Assembly: GCA_946902985.2 (NCBI GenBank)
Contig: OX336393.1
Location: forward strand, 135,932,533-135,996,532
Source: Meconema thalassinum
Lineage: Eukaryota > Arthropoda > Insecta > Orthoptera > Tettigoniidae
Direction of reading: 5' to 3'
DNA: 64,000 nucleotides
This document shows positions 17,664 to 27,332 of the stretch, piece by piece (position 1 is the first letter of the stretch; every line of letters begins with the position of its first letter). The translations under genes were made by a program, and so were the position numbers. Below the pieces are notes generated by a model that did not search any database, was not told where the DNA came from, and saw nothing but the letters and a program-made list of their open reading frames with translations.

Positions 17664-17882
17664 GACGAGGATCATTTTCCAGATTTCTGGTGTACAATAT
17701 GTACAAAACCCCTGTTTAATGTTTATTTTCCAATAACTTTTCAAATGTTTTGTTTTCATTTTTATAAATTTCCTGCTGAGGAATCAATCACTTCGTATCG
17801 ACAACAAGCATTTCGCCAACTTTGTCTTGGCTTACCTATCAATCAATATTCGCCTCATAGAATGAGATTTGTTAGAAACTAA
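17664..17882 (+). CDS. 172-aa Cys-rich protein, 3' part only (second copy)
   Basis: Identical to 7151-7369. The 5' part is lost in the gap. A frame running through the N run into it is an artefact. Confidence 0.6.
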   Translation, partial: DEDHFPDFWCTICTKPLFNVYFPITFQMFCFHFYKFPAEESITSYRQQAFRQLCLGLPINQYSPHRMRFVRN

Positions 17883-18167
17883 CCACATGATGTCATGATT
17901 ATCGCTTTTTTTTGTTTACATTCGGCTTTCAGGTGCATACTTGACGTTTAGAATACATTTGGCTATTTTGTTTGTTTGTTTTAGTTTATCGTGTATTCAC
18001 GTTGATAAACACATACACACTGGTTTAAATTTGTAGTTTTGAATTTTGTTTTGTTGGATGTAGACATGGTTATTAAATGCATAGCGTGTTAACTTTGCCT
18101 TTTTATAGGTTACCAAAAGCATTCCATGTTTGCTCTTAGTATTTGTTGATACTATTTATTTAACAGA

Positions 18168-18290
18168 ATGTTGTGTGAATTTGCACAACAACAGAGCAAA
18201 CGAATACAAGTCATTCGACTAGGGAATGATAGGCTAATTCCCATTCACAACAGAGACATGCATTTACCTCCAAGAGAGATTCACACTTAA
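18168..18290 (+). CDS. Possible 40-aa small ORF (second copy)
   Basis: Identical to 7655-7777. The intergenic sequence around it (17883-18524) is as described for the first copy, including the leader hairpin at 18480-18504. Confidence 0.28.
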   Translation: MLCEFAQQQSKRIQVIRLGNDRLIPIHNRDMHLPPREIHT

Positions 18291-18524
18291 TTTTGATAAA
18301 ACATTTCCTATTAAATAATTTCCAAATGTATGTTTTGACTGAAAAAATGATACAAACATTATTATTATATTTTTATCCAATACTATCTATCTACAACTTC
18401 AGGTCATAAACACTCAGGATTTAAAAAAAAAAACAATATACTTAAATGTACAAAGTTATTGCTATTGTAATATAAGAACAAGAGTGTTAGAAAGTAACAC
18501 TCTTTTCTTTGGTTATAGACAACC

Positions 18525-18821
18525 ATGGACGCCTTGAACGCCATTGGTCAAGATTGTGGCTTTGCACGCAAGAAAATGAGTGAATTGCCTACGCAAACAC
18601 CCTTTCGCATACATAAAATTCAAAAACTGAAAACCAAATTTGGTGAACGAGCTCTTTGCATTTGTCAAGACTTTGAGACATTTCTTCCCACACGATTTAA
18701 TAACCTACCTGATAATGTTATGGAAGATGTCAATTCCAGTATTCACCCTGTCTATTTAATTTATGAGGGTGAAAAAAATAATCGATGCATGGTTCGTTTT
18801 GTAAAAATTGAAAACGAATAA
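18525..18821 (+). CDS. 98-aa possible OB-fold protein (second copy)
   Basis: Identical to 8012-8308. Confidence 0.68.
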   Translation: MDALNAIGQDCGFARKKMSELPTQTPFRIHKIQKLKTKFGERALCICQDFETFLPTRFNNLPDNVMEDVNSSIHPVYLIYEGEKNNRCMVRFVKIENE

Positions 18822-19652
18822 TCATTGTACGCTAGCCGTAACTTTTTTGTTTATTCATGCCCTACTCTTTAATGACTATAATAAAATAAAATTATTTTTT
18901 GGGTTCAACAGTTTGACGTTTATTAATTGTTGCTCAACGTTTACCATGATAAATAATAATAAAAATAAATTTTCAAAACTTATGCTTAATGGTAGATTTT
19001 TTTGTTTGTTTATAGGTTTAGTACAATTACCATGTATATATAATTTTTTATAATAATAATGATGAAACTATTAGTTAAAATAATGGACTTTTGTCCTTTT
19101 TTATTGTTTGTGATTTAAAATAGCATTTATAGCAATTTTTATGCAATTTTTATTATAATTTATAATGATCAAATTCTAGTAACATGTTATTTTATTCAAT
19201 AATAAGCGTTTAACAAAAAAAACTGGTTCTAGAGTAGATAAAGATTTCATGCTGACATTCGTTCTGCTAGACTGCTATTTGAAGCTGATGAATAATGATG
19301 GACTTTTGTCCTTTCTTTTGATTGTTTGTGATTTAAAAAAAATAGGTTTAGTACAATTACCATGTATATATAATTTTTTATAATAATAATAATGAAACTA
19401 TTAGTCAAAATAATGGACTTTTGTCCTTTTTTATTGTTTGTGATTGAAAAAATAGATTTACTACAATTAGTAATAATTTTTAACGATGCACTGCTGTCCC
19501 TTTTTTATTGTTTGTCATTTATAATTATAATAATGAAACTATGAGTGAATAATAATAATGGAAAAAAACACAACATGGACTCTTGTCTTTTTATTTATTT
19601 TTTTGTCATGATAACAGTGATACTATACATTTTTTTAAATAAATTCATTACG
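18822..19652. repeat. GGACTTTTGTCC repeat region (second copy)
   Basis: Identical to 8309-9139; the palindromic motifs lie at 19085, 19300 and 19415. Confidence 0.72.
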
Positions 19653-20177
19653 TTAAAGTCCATATCTAGATAAAAGTAATTTGCTCTTCATAGCACCAAT
19701 CACTATAAATGCTGCCATTCGTTCTGCTAGACTGGCATCTGAAGCTGTTAATCGTTGCTTGGCAATGCTTAACAAGACTTTGTCGGCAATGCGTCTTAGT
19801 GTGGGATCACTGTTTTCATAGGCTTTATCGTGATTAAGGCATGCATGATCCAAAGCATTGATTCCCATATTCCCTCTCCTCAAACGATCTTGAAGACGAG
19901 TACCAGGGCCGCAAAAGCTGTAAGCAGGTAAGTGAGCTTCGAATGGTAAGTTTTTAATAATGTTATCAATAATTCCACGGCCAGTACACCTGGGACATAG
20001 AGGTTTCAATCGGTGAAAAACACTTTTTTTGTTGTTCTTCTTCTTCTTGTTCTTGTTCTTGTTCTTGCTGTTGTTGTTTGTCGGCAGCTCCTGACGAGCA
20101 TGGTAGGTGGTGGTTGTTTTCCGCATGACAGCCATGGAATGATGAAACAATGTCTTTACACTGAGTTTTATGACCAT
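19653..20177 (-). CDS. Phospholipase A2-like protein (second copy)
   Basis: Identical to 9140-9664, with the same overlap with the neighbouring frame. Confidence 0.8.
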   Translation of the reverse strand: MVIKLSVKTLFHHSMAVMRKTTTTYHARQELPTNNNSKNKNKNKKKKNNKKSVFHRLKPLCPRCTGRGIIDNIIKNLPFEAHLPAYSFCGPGTRLQDRLRRGNMGINALDHACLNHDKAYENSDPTLRRIADKVLLSIAKQRLTASDASLAERMAAFIVIGAMKSKLLLSRYGL

Positions 20178-20466
20178 GATATAATTTCATTAATTGGCAT
20201 GTGGCACACTGTCGAATGGAAGGTATTTTTGCCATGGTTAATTGCTTGTGATGGGAAAAATGACTGCATGGTTGTAGTTCACTCAATACAGAGTCGTTAG
20301 TCCACTCGGCAGGCGCCTTTTCCCAAATTTCTTTGACAGCGTTGGCAGCAACATAAAAAAGAAATGATTTAGGTAGTGCTAATAATTCATGTTGTGTAAA
20401 GCTAATCAGTTTTTTCTTGCACACAAAGAACTTTCCAATAGCCTTGTCGATTGTAGTGGCGTCCAT
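19966..20466 (-). CDS. Cys/His-rich ORF overlapping PLA2-like gene (second copy)
   Basis: Identical to 9453-9953. Because the copies are probably the same DNA, this is not independent support for the overlap. Confidence 0.48.
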   Translation of the reverse strand: MDATTIDKAIGKFFVCKKKLISFTQHELLALPKSFLFYVAANAVKEIWEKAPAEWTNDSVLSELQPCSHFSHHKQLTMAKIPSIRQCATCQLMKLYHGHKTQCKDIVSSFHGCHAENNHHLPCSSGAADKQQQQEQEQEQEEEEQQKKCFSPIETSMSQVYWPWNY

Positions 20467-20468
20467 GT

Positions 20469-21035
20469 CTATAACGTTGATGTTATCACCTCACGTGTAC
20501 ACGTCTCACTGCTATCATTGGACGATACACTTTCAGTTTTCATTTTATTGAACAACTCCCAACATGCACTCGTGGTGAGCCAATGAAACAATTGCCATGC
20601 ATGCGCTAAGGCTTTATTCTGAATATTGTCGCAAGGACAAGTGTCCATGAGCGTTTGCAGGGATGGACAACCCAGATCTAAAAGGTCAATACATTGACAG
20701 TGAGAGGGTAGAAATGGTTGAAGCCACTGGCGTTTTTCACTCCCTTTAACAAATAAGACATTGGCCGAGGACAAATGGGCTTTCATGACAATGTCAAGAT
20801 ACTTGTAAGAAATATCACCCTTGTTCCATGCTAACTGCAAATGATTTTCAATCCATTGGCTCTGTTTTTTATCTTTTTCACTAAGCAACTCGAAAGCATA
20901 GGGAGGTTTAAACACCAAATGAATAGGGTTAGACACCCAAAACGTACTACAATCGATAAAAGCAACTTCCTTAAATATAAATTTGTTGTCTGCAATTTTA
21001 AACCCCTGACAATCCACGATGAGTGTACGCATCAT
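20469..21035 (-). CDS. 188-aa conserved unknown (second copy)
   Basis: Identical to 9956-10522. Confidence 0.63.
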   Translation of the reverse strand: MMRTLIVDCQGFKIADNKFIFKEVAFIDCSTFWVSNPIHLVFKPPYAFELLSEKDKKQSQWIENHLQLAWNKGDISYKYLDIVMKAHLSSANVLFVKGSEKRQWLQPFLPSHCQCIDLLDLGCPSLQTLMDTCPCDNIQNKALAHAWQLFHWLTTSACWELFNKMKTESVSSNDSSETCTREVITSTL

Positions 21036-21230
21036 GCTTTTTTATTTTTACTTGTTACCTCATTGACGTCTAATCAACAACTAACCCATGCCATGGTTTA
21101 ACATGGCAAAATCAAAGGACTTTAGGGGAAAAAAAGGAAAAAAATGAATTGAACAACAGCGAAATATTTGTTGAGGTTTTATTCATAACAAAAAAAAACT
21201 TACACTTTTATTACAAACAAGTGTGTTGGC

Positions 21231-21707
21231 TTAATTTGGAACAGCATTCAAATGAATAGTTTGCACATACGGTCCACAGGTATCTCCTAGTTTTGTAGGG
21301 TCTGGTACAATAACCGGATAATTCAAACTCCATGGAATATTGCCCACATCATAGCGATTGAGGTAAGGGCAGGATGGACTCCATCGCTGATGATCGCTAA
21401 AGGCTCGATCCCCTATTTCCCAGTTTCCAATTTCAATGTTGCAAAAAATACACTTGACCACATCCCCACGTTTTAAGTAATAAAATCCGCTCGCAGCCAA
21501 TTCTCCACAATCCATAAAGGGAACTGTCCATGCTTCAAAAGTTTTCAAACGATTAAATTCACATTTTAAATTCCATGGTTTGTCTGTCACGTTGTTGTTG
21601 TTGTTGTTGCTGTTGCTTATTGAGGGACACATGATGTTTGTTGTTGTCGTATGTGCGCACAGTGCCAGAGCGCAACAGATACTGTGCATGCAGACGCTTA
21701 TCATCAA
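21231..21707 (-). CDS. BIR-domain protein (second copy)
   Basis: Identical to 10718-11194, zinc ligands and conserved Trp/Arg included. Confidence 0.9.
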   Translation of the reverse strand: MMISVCMHSICCALALCAHTTTTNIMCPSISNSNNNNNNVTDKPWNLKCEFNRLKTFEAWTVPFMDCGELAASGFYYLKRGDVVKCIFCNIEIGNWEIGDRAFSDHQRWSPSCPYLNRYDVGNIPWSLNYPVIVPDPTKLGDTCGPYVQTIHLNAVPN

Positions 21708-21754
21708 TCCTATGAATGATGATCTTTTTTTGTTTTCATTCGACCACAGATGGC

Positions 21755-22996
21755 TTACATGCTGGTGACATAATTGGACAAAGGATGATATTTCACTTGT
21801 CTAGCATGAATAATCAAACAGTAGGCACTGGTATGGTCTGGGACATTTTCTTGTGTTTCAAAATCTACCCTTAAATCAATGGTGGTGATTTTCATAGATT
21901 CTTCTAGATACGAACAGTCGAAAACAATCAGTGGTGCTTTTGCTTTAAACCCTTGTGGCGACAACATAGGACAATCCTGTTTTTCATAATAAGACGATTG
22001 AAATTTAGCGAACATGTCATAAAGGGGACCAAACTTATTTTTTGAAAAATTGAGTTCCAACCCCTCATAGGGAAAGCAAACATTATTTAAAAATAGTCGT
22101 ATATTTCTCAAGTGAATGTGATCAAACAAGGTGACATCTTTGCTTTGTTGGTATTTTCTATTGGTTTGAAAACCAATAATAACATAGAGGGGTCTCTCGG
22201 TAGAGCGAGCCGATTTGACACTCCAACTATGAGTGTCAGTGGTAGGTAGCAAGGGGTATTCATGCAGACACCAACTTCGAAAGGCGATAGGCAAGGCTTT
22301 ATCTTTTTGCACCAAATTTAACATGCTTAGCTTTTTACGATCCGATAGCGTCACATGGGGCACTTTCCATAGTAATCGAAGCAGTTGAATTTTTGAGTCT
22401 ATCACTTGGTCAGAGGCTCCTTTCAGTGCATTATAATCACTGCGGTCTCTCACCAGATACAAACTTTGTCTTGCGTTTAAAATAATACGCTTGTGATCTT
22501 CGGCAAAGCCAAGGAGTAATTTTAAGGGTAGGAAGCCTGTAAAAGTGCCATCGGTATGAACTAGCCAGTTATTGCTACTGTTGGGACACCATCCTGCCAT
22601 AGAAAGCGTTTTACTTTCCTCCTCGCTATAGGATGGATATAATTTCATAAGACTAGTCATGCCCACATTTCGAGTCATATCTATGACAATATCATTTATC
22701 ACATAACGTACTTCAGAAAACAGAAAAGCCAAACCATGATTCGCCAACGCAGACGTTGTGGGCGTACTGCCATCTGCTTTCATTAATTTACCCTCAATTT
22801 GAAGGACACTTTCATGAGGTAGAGTAAAAATATCTTGATTGTTAATTATGAATTGAATCTCGTCATTGTTATTCAGACCTGTTGCTTGAGGTTGATAGGA
22901 ATGCATATCAATGCGCACGACGCCATCTTCCACTTGTATGGGATTTAACACTTGCAACAGCTCTTTGTTCATGATTGGGGTGTAGCGTATAACCAA
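21755..22996 (-). CDS. mcp: Major capsid protein (second copy)
   Basis: Identical to 11242-12483. Confidence 0.9.
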   Translation of the reverse strand: MVIRYTPIMNKELLQVLNPIQVEDGVVRIDMHSYQPQATGLNNNDEIQFIINNQDIFTLPHESVLQIEGKLMKADGSTPTTSALANHGLAFLFSEVRYVINDIVIDMTRNVGMTSLMKLYPSYSEEESKTLSMAGWCPNSSNNWLVHTDGTFTGFLPLKLLLGFAEDHKRIILNARQSLYLVRDRSDYNALKGASDQVIDSKIQLLRLLWKVPHVTLSDRKKLSMLNLVQKDKALPIAFRSWCLHEYPLLPTTDTHSWSVKSARSTERPLYVIIGFQTNRKYQQSKDVTLFDHIHLRNIRLFLNNVCFPYEGLELNFSKNKFGPLYDMFAKFQSSYYEKQDCPMLSPQGFKAKAPLIVFDCSYLEESMKITTIDLRVDFETQENVPDHTSAYCLIIHARQVKYHPLSNYVTSM

Positions 22997-23099
22997 GGCG
23001 TTGTAAGCGTTGTCGGTTTACCCGTGTCAACCGTTTCATACACGGCGGGCAACTAACCGAGCTCGTAGACGTTGTTGTTGCTTTATAGATAAATTTCAT
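22908..23099 (-). CDS. Possible small basic protein (second copy)
   Basis: Identical to 12395-12586, with the same ATGA overlap with the penton-like gene. Confidence 0.23.
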   Translation of the reverse strand: MKFIYKATTTSTSSVSCPPCMKRLTRVNRQRLQRLGYTLHPNHEQRAVASVKSHTSGRWRRAH

Positions 23100-23821
23100 A
23101 GCGTCTTTAAAACCAACTTGTAGGTCACAGGGGTGTTGGCGTCCAAAGCAATCAGTTGTTGGTTTCTATTCACTAAGCGTAAGGTAATATTACTAATATC
23201 ACTGACACACACAGGATGATAGAGAACCACTGAAGGGTTTTCACGAATAATATAGCCGCAAGGAGAGGTGACAATAAAATCATACAGGGAATGGCTTTGT
23301 TCTTGATTCGTAAATACGTCTCTAATAATATTGCAAGTTACAGAAATGTGATGGTCCTCGATGAATTTCACTGGATAATCTGATTCATGGGGTTGCTGAG
23401 CTGCCAACACTCTTGGTTTAAATCCTAATAAAGGACCAATAGAATGAACTCGTGTTTCAAAGTCAATGTTAAACGTAGAGAAAATACGACAGCGATGAGT
23501 TATTGTATTGGCTGTAAGTTCAAATTTGTGTGTCCCATCCGCAAATGGTTTGACACCAAATTGTTTTATCATCGACACGCTAATGGCCTCATGCACATCG
23601 TCTATAGTATAACCTCCAGGGGGTAGTGTCAACATATAATCATCATAATAAAATTTGTCATTAATATCCACTTGAATATTGTAAATTCTGTTGTAACTTT
23701 CCAAAGAAATTAATCCTAGCACATAGGATTGTTCGGGATGCAATTCAATGGGAGGGAAAAAATCCAGGGACACTTCAGGCCCGCGACTGTGCACGGTAAA
23801 GGTCTTGGCGTTGACATTCAT
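23096..23821 (-). CDS. Penton-like minor capsid protein (second copy)
   Basis: Identical to 12583-13308. Confidence 0.85.
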   Translation of the reverse strand: MNVNAKTFTVHSRGPEVSLDFFPPIELHPEQSYVLGLISLESYNRIYNIQVDINDKFYYDDYMLTLPPGGYTIDDVHEAISVSMIKQFGVKPFADGTHKFELTANTITHRCRIFSTFNIDFETRVHSIGPLLGFKPRVLAAQQPHESDYPVKFIEDHHISVTCNIIRDVFTNQEQSHSLYDFIVTSPCGYIIRENPSVVLYHPVCVSDISNITLRLVNRNQQLIALDANTPVTYKLVLKTL

Positions 23822-23839
23822 AATGATGAAACTGATGGC

Positions 23840-24232
23840 TTAACGCGACCTCTTATATAAAAAATGTAAACTCAAACGGCCACACTCTTGACTGTCAAAG
23901 GTTTGTTGACGATTCACATTATAGAATATCTTTACCCGGTTTCCCAAATAACGTATCAACTCGATCGGGGGTGGTAAATTTCCATAACTGTCAAAGTACC
24001 ATACTGTGGAACCTTGTTTCACATAGGCTACAAAATGGGTTCCTGGGCCTGCATCATCATCTAAATTCATCATGGCTCGTTCTTCTTTCCACGGTGCTTT
24101 AGGTAATTCATTTCGCATAAATACACCTCGAAAATGAGAAATCTTTAGTTGTTTGGCATAGCTTTCCACTTCTTCATGGGTCATGGCATGACGAGGCAGT
24201 TGGCTTAAGCGCTTATCGATGAAGATGGACAT
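23840..24232 (-). CDS. pro: Adenain-type protease (second copy)
   Basis: Identical to 13327-13719. Confidence 0.91.
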   Translation of the reverse strand: MSIFIDKRLSQLPRHAMTHEEVESYAKQLKISHFRGVFMRNELPKAPWKEERAMMNLDDDAGPGTHFVAYVKQGSTVWYFDSYGNLPPPIELIRYLGNRVKIFYNVNRQQTFDSQECGRLSLHFLYKRSR

Positions 24233-24762
24233 TTTTTTTTTTCCTTAGACGGTAGGCCATTACCTTGTGGATAAAAGACTGGCTTTAAAGGGTTGCCATT
24301 TCTAGCTCCCATCGCAATGGCTTCTAACGTTTTATTGTGTCGCTCGCTTTCTTTGAGTTGTTGCTTGCCTTGCTCGACGGCTTTTATGGTTTTCGCTACA
24401 GCGCTGGCACCACCCAAAAGGGACCCCAAAGCTGCCAACCCTGCAAATAAAGCCGGCAAAAAACCCCCACGCTTAGCAACAGGAATGACTCGCCCACGTT
24501 TTTGCTTTCTTTCTTTTCTTTTTATCGATACATAATGCTGCGATTTCGGAGCTGTAGACAATCGCACCGCTTGTAAAGCTTTTTCGATAGCCACTCTTTT
24601 TAGATTTTTTTTAGTTTTTTTACGTTTTAACACTGGGTGTGAGGCAGATCGACTTGGTTCCCGACCTGGCTTTTTTCTCTTTTTGAGATTTGATTTTTTC
24701 ATGTTCATAGCATATCTTTTTTTCACCATGCTGCTACTTGGTGAACCTTTCACAGCAAACAT
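24205..24762 (-). CDS. pX/pVI-like basic virion protein (second copy)
   Basis: Identical to 13692-14249. Confidence 0.76.
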   Translation of the reverse strand: MFAVKGSPSSSMVKKRYAMNMKKSNLKKRKKPGREPSRSASHPVLKRKKTKKNLKRVAIEKALQAVRLSTAPKSQHYVSIKRKERKQKRGRVIPVAKRGGFLPALFAGLAALGSLLGGASAVAKTIKAVEQGKQQLKESERHNKTLEAIAMGARNGNPLKPVFYPQGNGLPSKEKKKCPSSSISA

Positions 24763-24787
24763 TCGATAACAACTAACGTAGAGAACC

Positions 24788-25396
24788 TTATTTCATAGCA
24801 CTATATTCCAATTCTATATAAAGCGGGAAATCATTCACCGTTTTCCCAGCTTCCTTTTCCTCAAACGTAAGCATAAGATGAAAGGATAATTCATCTCCCA
24901 CATTTACTCTTTGATGGTTGTGGGCCAACACTCTATCACCGTTTAGTTGTATTTTTAAATGTTTCTCATCAGGCATGGCATATTTAATATGAATGACACC
25001 ATCATAATGCAGTCGATAACGACTTAAACCGGAAGCAAGCATATAGGTAAGATCATCATTCACCAGTGGTAGTGGTGGTGGGGAATGGTTTTCGTCATTG
25101 TCCAGTTTTTGATTTGACAGGTACACTAAAAATACAGATGGGACAAATTTATAAAGCCTTTTCATTTGATAGGTCACATAACGTTTCGTGCAGACATCAT
25201 TTTCGTCTCGAGGCTCTTGCACATCAATAATACGATGATGATTGGCTGAATAGCCCTCAGCGGTTAGTCTCGGGGCCATGTGATAGACACTTTGCACTTT
25301 GCGATCGACATAGCTTTTTGTTGCCACCTCTCGTGACTGTTTTGACAAAGAGGCGGCCGTGGCCATGGTTACACGAGCTCTCCCAAACACGTCCAT
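24788..25396 (-). CDS. Fibre-like virion protein candidate (second copy)
   Basis: Identical to 14275-14883. Confidence 0.58.
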   Translation of the reverse strand: MDVFGRARVTMATAASLSKQSREVATKSYVDRKVQSVYHMAPRLTAEGYSANHHRIIDVQEPRDENDVCTKRYVTYQMKRLYKFVPSVFLVYLSNQKLDNDENHSPPPLPLVNDDLTYMLASGLSRYRLHYDGVIHIKYAMPDEKHLKIQLNGDRVLAHNHQRVNVGDELSFHLMLTFEEKEAGKTVNDFPLYIELEYSAMK

Positions 25397-25437
25397 GGTG
25401 ATAGACGTTAACTAACCTATCTTACTCACCGTTTGCC

Positions 25438-25477
25438 TATATATATAAACCTTATACACACATGAAAAAAACTCAGT
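25438..25477 (+). promoter_or_regulatory. TATA plus TCAGT promoter (second copy)
   Basis: Identical to 14925-14964. Confidence 0.72.
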
Positions 25478-25487
25478 CATCGACACA

Positions 25488-26189
25488 ATGGAATTAATGA
25501 AACAACCCCATGCTTTGCCCGTCTCTGATTTGGTTTCAGAGCTATCACTGTCCGTGTGCGAACCTAAACGTCATGGCACCCTATTCCCATCTACCGTTCG
25601 ATGTATTATGGTAGGGCCTTCGGGTTGTGGAAAGACCAATGTTTTGCTGAACATTATTACCGCACCTCATGGCCTACGATTTCAAAATATTTATATTTTT
25701 GCCAAATCCTTGTACCAGCCTCTGTACGTGTATCTGGAACAAATTATGTCTTCGTTAAATAAAGAAGCCATGGGCTATTTTACATTCACCTCACCTCAAG
25801 ATGTCATTCAACCAGACCGCATTCAACCAGATTCCATTATAATTTTTGATGATATTGCCACTCAACGACAGGCCATTATTCAAGAGTATTTTAGTATGGG
25901 ACGCCATAAACAAGTGGATTGTTTTTATCTAGCTCAGACCTATTCCAAAATCCCCAAACAGTTGATTCGTGACAATGCCAATCTCATCGTTCTCTTCCGC
26001 CAAGACTCTAGAAATCTCTATCATATTTTTCAAGATCATGTGAATCCAGATATGTCCTTTACAGCTTTCACGCAATTGTGTGCTTCGTGTTGGAACCATC
26101 ATCCCCATGCCTGTTTGGTCATAAATAAACAGAGTGAACGATGTGAGGGACGTTATCGCTTGGGTTTTGATCATTTTATTTCTGTTTAA
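25488..26189 (+). CDS. Packaging ATPase (second copy)
   Basis: Identical to 14975-15676. Confidence 0.93.
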   Translation: MELMKQPHALPVSDLVSELSLSVCEPKRHGTLFPSTVRCIMVGPSGCGKTNVLLNIITAPHGLRFQNIYIFAKSLYQPLYVYLEQIMSSLNKEAMGYFTFTSPQDVIQPDRIQPDSIIIFDDIATQRQAIIQEYFSMGRHKQVDCFYLAQTYSKIPKQLIRDNANLIVLFRQDSRNLYHIFQDHVNPDMSFTAFTQLCASCWNHHPHACLVINKQSERCEGRYRLGFDHFISV

Positions 26190-26237
26190 AAAGACCTAGG
26201 GTTGGACATTTCCTGTTAGTGTGTCTTTACCTTTACC

Positions 26238-27332
26238 ATGGCGAACGCCATAGGGTACAAGAAACATGTTCAAATCATGCAGCGTATTATTGAGGCACGA
26301 AATACGATTCGACATAAATTTCGTGAATTGCAACGTTTAAAAAACGTCAATCCTTTACCCATGATAAAACATGCTCCATCATCGGTTGATCCCATGAGAT
26401 TTAAACCTAATGCTTCTGCTGCTACTGCTGCTGCTGCTACCTCTCAAACCAAACCCATAACAAGTTCAAAATTTACTCAAACAGAATCCACACGACAGGT
26501 AAAATCCTCCTCTTCCTCCTCCTCTAATGTTAGTGAACAAGAACATCAAGAACATGAAAAGAAAGAAGAAGAAGAAGAGCATGAACAAAGTGAAAGTGAC
26601 AGCGAAAGCGTATTTAGTCCTGAAAGAAAAAAGAAATCGTCACCCCTTCAACAGTTTCTAAAAACAAAACAAAAATCTTCCGTCATAGCGGCAACACCGT
26701 CTTCCTCCACATCGTCTCCGTTTTCACAAGTCTTGGCAACCCCTCAAAATAAAGCTCAACTCAAAAACATTTTAATCAAACATTATGGGGCAACCCTGGA
26801 ACCGTATTTGACCCTTCTATTTATTGGAAAGACAGATACCACGTATGGTGTTCGCTATGAGAATGATAGTTTTAAAATTGGGGATTCATCCATTAAATTT
26901 GCTCGTACGAAAGCTGTCATTAAAAATATCAACTATAAATTAACACCAGGTCTGTTAAAGCTGCTATTTTCTCGCACCCCCTCGACACAAGATTTTACGT
27001 CCGAGGACCTTGCTAAATATAAATCCATTTTATTAGACACCAACGCTCACAAAAGAAACTATAAATCCTCTCAGCAGGTCAATGCCAATATATCCCAAAA
27101 ATATAAAACCATCATTGCAAACATCTTTGGTAAGCAAAAACATCACTCTGCCTCTGGTGTAAGGTTTAAGAAATTAAAACCCTACCTAGATATAACCTTT
27201 TGGAATAATCCCAATCAGTTAGTAGAGCGCTTATACTTGCTTCATGCATCAAAACAAGCTGGTCACACTGGACATGAGGCGGAAATCGCCGACGTTGAAC
27301 AACAACTCCGAAATGCTAAAATTATCTTATAA
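26238..27332 (+). CDS. DUF8207-like protein (second copy)
   Basis: Identical to 15725-16819; its 3' end overlaps the start of the intact integrase. Confidence 0.78.
   Translation: MANAIGYKKHVQIMQRIIEARNTIRHKFRELQRLKNVNPLPMIKHAPSSVDPMRFKPNASAATAAAATSQTKPITSSKFTQTESTRQVKSSSSSSSNVSEQEHQEHEKKEEEEEHEQSESDSESVFSPERKKKSSPLQQFLKTKQKSSVIAATPSSSTSSPFSQVLATPQNKAQLKNILIKHYGATLEPYLTLLFIGKTDTTYGVRYENDSFKIGDSSIKFARTKAVIKNINYKLTPGLLKLLFSRTPSTQDFTSEDLAKYKSILLDTNAHKRNYKSSQQVNANISQKYKTIIANIFGKQKHHSASGVRFKKLKPYLDITFWNNPNQLVERLYLLHASKQAGHTGHEAEIADVEQQLRNAKIIL

Noticed and set aside
17304..17882. A long open frame running through the N gap
   Set aside because: It joins integrase sequence to the Cys-rich gene only because N codons contain no stop.
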